From: Psilocybe azurescens
Lineage: Eukaryota; Basidiomycota; Agaricomycetes; Agaricales; Agrocybaceae
Assembly (NCBI GenBank): GCA_023853785.1
Contig: JAJIRX010000146.1
Coordinates: 1-60,431 of the forward strand
DNA length: 60,431 nt
Direction of reading: 5' to 3'
Each line of letters opens with the position of its first letter. The first letter of the stretch is position 1. The translations under genes were made by a program, and so were the position numbers. Of the stretch, positions 54,864 to 60,431 are shown piece after piece. The notes under the pieces were generated by a model. The model was not told where the DNA came from. It saw nothing but the letters and a program-made list of their open reading frames with translations, and made no database searches.

Positions 54864-56540
54864 CATGCCAAGAATCATTTATTTTGGAAAATTGCACATA
54901 GATCAGGATATTGTTGTACACTGCAATCATCTTTCTCTTTACTCAGCAACAATGGGAATATGTTGTGCCCGAATGATACATTCTGATGACAAGCAAAATA
55001 GCAACCCAGAAAAAGAGACATGGCTTCATCTTGGTAAAAGAAGAAAGAAGTTAGGAAAGAGCAGAGTGCAACAGGAACAAAGATGTGGGCCTTTGCCTGA
55101 ATTTGCTCTGCCCAAAGAAATTGCAATCAAAGACTCACCATTCAGCCACGAGGGACTTACTGACCAGCAGTTTATGAGCAATCTCCAAGCTCTGCCTGAT
55201 GTATGCTCCAGTGGAATATCTCAAACAGCTATCTTTCTGAGTGGTTACCTCAATGCAAATGTTATCTGCAGACATTGTTAGAAATGGAAGCTCTGGCTCA
55301 CATTGGCAAATTTTAAAGGTGTGGAAGTTCACCTGGAATATGGCAATGTCACAATTGCATCAGAGGTTGGATGACATGCGCTCAGTGCTGTGCAGAGGCC
55401 CATAATCTCTTACCTCATCATTGCATCAACAAATGGAATGGACATTTCTTTCAAATTTGAGCCCTATGGGAAACAGGACTACAGCTCTATCTTGGACATG
55501 GCGACATCCAGTGCCTGTCAACACAGGATGGGGAACATCATTTGTCCAAGCAGCAGCCACTGCCTGTCTCTGAGGAAGATGAATGGAGTGATGCAGAAGA
55601 GGAGGCAAGGGCCAAACCACCCAAAGGACAAGAGCCAATGTTTGAAATACCAGTTCCTGGGACATATCCAAACTCACTTCCCCTTCCACCATGCTATAAT
55701 ACCTACAATAATCTATTCATGATGATTGTCGATATCAGTGGGATTCACCATCTGCTTGTAGTTCACTGCTCTTGTCATGGACCAACTGCACCTCAAGATC
55801 TCAATTATCTCAAACTCAGCTTATTTCCTGCAAGTTTTAAAACCATCCAAACTGTTTTTACTCTTCAGGTCTTAACAGACTTCCATCTATCGAATTTAGA
55901 ATGCAAAACATCAGGATAGCAATATTACCAAAAGCTTCAATGCCTAACATGCCCTGCATTCCCAAAGGTTATTATAAATTGGTATCGAGAGCTAAGAAGG
56001 GTCAGTCATCAATTCAGAAATCTCAAACTATGGAAAATCTATGGGCATGGTCATGATGCTGAATGTCCAGAAGACAAATGGGTGGTGATGGTCAGTGATG
56101 AGAACTCAGTTATTATATCTATCCCAACCCAGTATGGTGCTGCAATCACAGATGCTGTCTCTGCATCCATTCCAGGAGTGTCAAGTGCTGTCCCTACAGC
56201 CACTGACCACACCTATAACTGCACTGAATTTGCACTAGATAACTACAAAGTGTCAGACCTATCAAAGCTTGTTTTTTTGTTCTGCTTGTCCCCAACACAG
56301 CATAAATCTCCCATGCAATTAGAGAGGATCCAGACAAGAACCTATATATCTGTAGTTTGGTTGGAGATGGCAATTTCAAAGCTTACCACTTGAAACAAAG
56401 AATGATTGGAACAATGTTAACTTTGCTAATAGTGAAGCATATATGGCACACCCCGTTCCCTATCAGGAACATCTAGCTGAAGCAAGCATGAACAACAAAT
56501 TATACTCAAGAGTGTGTGAAACCAAAATGACATGAATACA
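54864..56540 (+). pseudogene. KDZ transposase with CxC2-like cysteine cluster, truncated
   Basis: The + strand segments, in several frames, show a leader (GLTDQQFMSNLQALPDVCSS), a Cys cluster (MTCAQCCAEAHNLLP, then INKWNGH), SEEDEWSDAEEEARAKPPKG, and ISGIHHLLVVHCSCHGPTAP. The CxC2/KDZ hallmark follows: FPASFKTIQTVFTLQVLTDF, HLSNLECKTSG, YQYYQKL, INWYRELRRVSHQFRNLKLW and GHGHDAECPED. Then NREDPDKNLYICSLVGDGNF with KAYHLKQR-like and VPYQEHLAEASMNNK sequence marks the start of the transposase domain. It ends at element G2, so most of the catalytic domain is missing. Frame changes occur near 55280 and 55530, and a stop after LECKTSG. The 5' end lies beyond E2, before 51814. Confidence 0.85.
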
Positions 56541-56762
56541 GCAGTACTTTACACTCTCTCACAAGCTCTGATCAGCACTACTCAGCGCTGTGTAGCTCTG
56601 AGCAAATCTGAGTAGATCTGAACAGAACTATACAGTTTTGCACAGCCCTATTCAGAAATTGTCATATCCAGACATAATAAACTGCAAGTGTTTAAGTCAC
56701 ATGATATTTGTGCTTAGTCAGCATTACACCATAATTTCTTACATAAGCTTTAAATCTATCTA
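56541..56762. mobile_element. element G2 (GATCAG type), 5' end, interrupted by X2
   Basis: The 5' terminus is GCAGTACTTTACACTCTCTC, and subterminal AGCTCTGATCAGCACTACTC and CAGCGCTG correspond to the inverse of G1's right end. The homologous interior (CTTAGTCAGCATTACA, CATAATTTCTTACATAAGC) continues after X2 at 58630-58667. The putative left target octamer is TGAATACA (56533-56540); the 3' end is not in the window. Confidence 0.78.
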
Positions 56763-58612
56763 TAATATAAGAGATGGTTTTTCTAAAAGGAAGGAGCAAA
56801 TTACTTAAGCATGACTAATTATTATTAAGCAGACCACTGTGTTTGGGAGCCGGTGCTGTGGGGCCTTTTGAAACAAACAATCAGTGGCTGATGGCAAACA
56901 ACAAAATGGGTGCCATGGCCTAACAAACATTTTGTGCCTACACTGAACATGTCTATTAGCCATAACCTGGGTGGCTTAAAAAACAAAAAAAAATATGTAC
57001 AGTGAGCACCAGGGTCAAGTGGGCCAATAAATCCACATACATTAAAGACTATTTTAATAGCATTTCTGTCCACAGATATTGTGTTTGTTTGCCACCTGTA
57101 TAACAACTGTATAAAGTTGAAAAGTTGAAATGGAAACTGCTGAATAAATTTGCAAGCAAGGGGTGTTGTGAAAAGTGGACAAGTTAATGTGGAATAAACT
57201 ATGGGTGGGTGATCATGTTTTCTCTGAGTGAAAGTGTTTAAATAAAGATGTACATAGAGAGATAGCAGTGGGATATGGTTTTGTAATTGAAAATAAGTAG
57301 TCTCCAGTACAGTACAGATAATAATTTTTTTAAGGATGAAGCTGCAGTGAGCTTTACTCTGAATGTAATGGGTAAAATATAAACACTGTTAACTATTGTG
57401 CATGAGAATTAACATGTAAATTTCAATGACTATGGGCTGTAGATTAAAGTGATTAATTTGCAGAACAAATGTAGTGGGGTGAGATAACATCTATTTCAAT
57501 TGTGAAGAGTGTAAGCTATAAATTTTAAAATTGTACAGTGCTGCAGGCATATAGCAGCAGGAGGATTTGTGGGTGTGTTGGTTCTGTTTAAATAAAGATG
57601 TGGATGGAAAGATAGCATTGAGACATGATTTTGTAATTGGAAATAAGCAGTGTACAATACTGTACAGGTGATAAAATTATTTATTTGAGGATAAAGCTCC
57701 AGTGTGCTTTACACATGTAAAAATGAATACATTATTAAGTATTGCATGTGAGAATTGAGTTTAAAATTTAATGTACTATAGGTTGTAGATTAACATGATT
57801 AATTTTCAGTACTATTTAACTGTGAAGAAAAGAGTATAAGGTATGAAATTTAAAATAGCACAGTGCCACAGACACTGTGCATATGAGGTGATTTGTGGGT
57901 AGTCAATGAGTAGTGCAATATTATATAAGATATAAAGTAGGATGATGATTGATTGGGAGTGGACATGGGCAGGGGTGTGGATATTAAAACAGGCATGGTG
58001 GCAAAGGTACTGTGAATTAGTTGGAGTGGGTGTAATATGATTGTTTGAGAGTGTTGAAGCAAAGAAATATTTAATGAACACAGAATGTAGAGTTCTGTGT
58101 ATATATATTTGTATTTGTTCACTGTTTAGATAAGGCCAGAAATATTGACTGTTATTGACTGTGAGTGTATATAATTTGACTATGTAGATGCTGTGTGTCT
58201 CCATAGTGGAGTTTAAAAATTCCTGCAAGCTGTTGAACTGGCTGTGAAGCAAGGGAGGGGTGAGCGCAGCTCATCCCCTCCCCACATGAAAAGACAATTA
58301 ATGTATATTTTTGAGTGAGGAGGTGAAGCAAGGGGGGATGAGCAAAGCTCATTCCCCTTAACATTATATAAGTGACTGCTATTATTAATTTTTTAATGAG
58401 ACATGAAGTGCCAATAAGAAGGGGGATGAGCGAAGCTCATTCCCCCAAGACATTATGATTGTGATTGGTATTATTTATTTATCAATGAGGAGGCGCAGGG
58501 TGCTGATAAGCGGGGGTCTGGGGCGCAGCCCCAGCAAGCTGCTGACCCTGCGCGAAGCACAGGGGTGAGCGAAGCGAATCCCCGACGCGCGTAGCTATGA
58601 TCATAAAGCTTT
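56763..58612 (-). mobile_element. repeat X copy 2, reverse orientation
   Basis: Inverse of X1: it starts TCTATAATATAAGAGATGG, passes CAGTGGCTGATGGCAAACAA and ends with the hairpin-rich GC segment and CATAAAGCTTTG. It is about 550 bp shorter than X1. No intact ORF. Confidence 0.8.
58240..58600. repeat. hairpin cluster at the X2 end
   Basis: GGGGTGAGCGCAGCTCATCCCC (58258-58279, two Gs before), GGGGGATGAGCAAAGCTCATTCCCC (58333-58357), GGGGGATGAGCGAAGCTCATTCCCCC (58421-58446) and GGGGCGCAGCCCC (58521-58533), described here as arms GATGAGC and GCTCAT around three-base loops. They mirror 29763-30110. Confidence 0.85.
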
Positions 58613-58667
58613 GTTTCTCATAATGTACTTACTCAGTTTTACAAAACAATGCTTAGTCAGTATTACA
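58613..58667. mobile_element. element G interior between X2 and X3
   Basis: It holds AATGCTTAGTCAGTATTACA and ATTGCTTACATAGC, related to the sequence just left of X2 (56715-56760) and to G1's interior. This shows that X2 and X3 sit in similar G-type sequence. Confidence 0.6.
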
Positions 58668-60431
58668 TAATAATTGCTTACATAGCTTATAATCTATAAT
58701 ATAAGAGAGCTTGATGACTAAGAATTTTCAAAAAAGGAAGGAGCAAATTATTTAAGCATGACCAAGCATTATTAAGCAGGCCATTGTGTTTTGGGGCTCG
58801 CGCTGTAACGCCTTTTGAAATAAACAACCAGTGGCTGATGGCAAACAACAAAATGGGTGCCACAAAGCCTGGAAAACATTCTGTGCTTAAATAATGAACC
58901 CTCAATGTGTCTATTAATACCCGCTGTATTGAAGCTGCTTTGGGTGGCTCTGAAAACAAAAATGCACACTCTTGCATGCACAGTGCACAGTGCACTATGA
59001 GCAAGTGGATCAATAAATCTGTATCAAAGACTATTTGAATGGGACATTTCTGCCTGCAGATATTGTGGTTAGTTGACACCTTTGTAATGGAGACTATGTA
59101 TTGGATAAAAGAGTTAAAAGGCTGAAATAAATACAACTAAATAAATATCAAAACAGGAGGCATTGTGGACAGTGGAAAAGTTAGTATGAAATGAATTATA
59201 GTTGGAACTGTTTAAATAAAGGTGTAGACAGAAAGATAGCACTGGGACACAATTTTACAATGGGAAAGGTCAGGGACAGCTATTTTAAATTTTAATTGTG
59301 AAGAGTGTAATTTGTAAATTTTAAAATGATACAGTGCTGCAGGTGCTCTACATAGTAGAATATTCCAGTTCTCTATGTAAAAAAATGTTATTACAAGTAA
59401 TCTACACAATAATTGTTCAAGAGTGGGCTGGGGATATATTGTGGAAATGTATAGTAGCATGGACATAGTGCTAAAGGTGGCATGCTTTTGTAGAGAAATA
59501 CCCAAATGTTTTCATTAGACATAGAAAGGGTGAAGTGATGAAATATTGATATTATATTTGGTATGGAGGTGTGACACAACTTAGCAAATCCCAGATGCAC
59601 TGTGCCATTTAGCTTTACCGACTGACACATAGCAGCAGAGGGATTTGTGGATGTGTGGTGCTATTTAAATAAAGATTTGGATAGAAAGATAGCACTGAGA
59701 CATGCCTTTGTAATTGAAAATAGGTGATATACAGTGCTGTATAGGTAGTAAAATTAATTTTTGAGAATAAAGCTGGAGTATGCTTTGCCCATGTAGTAGG
59801 TAAAATTAAAGAAAGTGTTAACTATTAGGAGTGGGAATTGACATTTGAATTTTAATGTGCTATGGGATATAGATTGATGTGATTAATTAATTTACAGGAC
59901 CAAAGTGGTGGGGCTGGGAACAGCTATTTGGATTTTGAAGAAAAAAGTGTAAGTGATAAAATTTAAATGGCACAGCGCTGCAGGTGCTGTGCATATCAAG
60001 ATATTGGTGGGTAATGAAAGGGCAGTCAAGTATTATAAGTAATAGAGGCAATAATTGGCAAATAATTGGGAGTGGTGATGGGCAGGGATGTAGATTGACT
60101 GAGTACAGGGGTGAAGTTGTGGTGGATTAGTTGGAGTGGGTGTAATATGGTTTTAAATTTTGGTTGGAGATTTGTGAGATTGTTAGATAGAGACAGAAAT
60201 GTTCACTGTTATTTACAGTAGTAAAAAAAATGTGAGTATGGAGGTGCTACAAATGTCTATAGTGAGATAGAGAGATGGAGCAGTGATAAGATGTAGGCCT
60301 GAGGATGAAGCAGAAGTGGTGAGTGGGGTGAATGCTCTGTGATATGTTATGAAAATTTTGATTGTATAAATGTACTATAGGGTGTAGATTGATGTGATTA
60401 AATTTGTAGAATCAAAGTAGTGGGGTGTAGA
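58668..60431 (-). mobile_element. repeat X copy 3, reverse orientation, cut by window end
   Basis: Inverse of X1 from its right end (TATAATATAAGAGAGCTTG, CAACCAGTGGCTGATGGC) through at least the sequence corresponding to about 30530 in X1. It is closer to X1 than X2 is in several stretches, for example around 58900-59170. The hairpin end lies outside the window. Confidence 0.82.

Overview
The window looks like repeat-dominated chromatin from an agaricomycete (mushroom-forming) basidiomycete. No gene reads as clearly intact host housekeeping sequence. What is recognisable is mobile-element or lineage-expanded fungal material: Plavaka and KDZ transposases, Ty3/Gypsy chromovirus pol, a Tc1 DD34E element, a DUF6532 gene, an alpha-kinase and an rve-type transposase. 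Coding stretches are cut by 45-60 bp introns of fungal type, and most are broken by frameshifts, stops or nested insertions. Everything here was read by eye; family names come from motif recognition, not database searches.

Layout. 1-18487: a large inverted repeat (arms about 1-3510 and 14990-18487). Its spacer holds a Gypsy 3' LTR and chromodomain fragment (4385-6560), a degenerate basidiomycete-specific hypothetical gene (about 7750-10376) with a Tc1 element (10395-11997) in an apparent intron, and a 3 kb element (B, 12662-15670). 20063-22195: element C. 22287-27894: a Plavaka transposase split by element F (23666-26430). 27935-32338: a DUF6532 gene with a 2.4 kb repeat (X1) in an intron. 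33000-36190: Gypsy pol. 36425-42208: a unit with about 150 bp terminal inverted repeats carrying a divergent pair, an alpha-kinase gene and an rve-type transposase gene. 43127-46641: an unknown gene split by element E1. 46700-49353: LTR material hit by elements D and G1. 49738-56540: a divergent pair, a Cys-cluster gene and a KDZ transposase gene with CxC2-like cluster, split by element E2 (51822-54855) and cut at its 3' side by element G2 (from 56541). 56763 to the end: two more X copies inside G2.

The main observation is that A, B, C, D, E1, E2, F, G1 and G2 belong to one superfamily. Their ends follow G(T/CA)GTACTTTAC...GTAAAGACCTC. Five copies show exact 8-bp target-site duplications (AACAGTAA, TAATAGTC, GGTGGGGC, ACACCATC, CAAAAAGC). 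Each sub-family carries its own subterminal dyad repeat (TCCAGTGGA, TCCATGTGGA, TCCAATGGA/TCCGTTGGA, ATTCC or TGATCAG). A, B, C, E1 and E2 share a GC-rich triplet block and a conserved core. C, E1, E2 and G1 carry a tRNA-like Pol III unit, with a T-run terminator in C, E1 and E2. D and F carry remnants of the same KDZ-associated cysteine-cluster-type gene. I infer non-autonomous KDZ-type transposons with exchangeable subterminal repeats. A second notable item is the unit pairing an alpha-kinase with an rve-type transposase.
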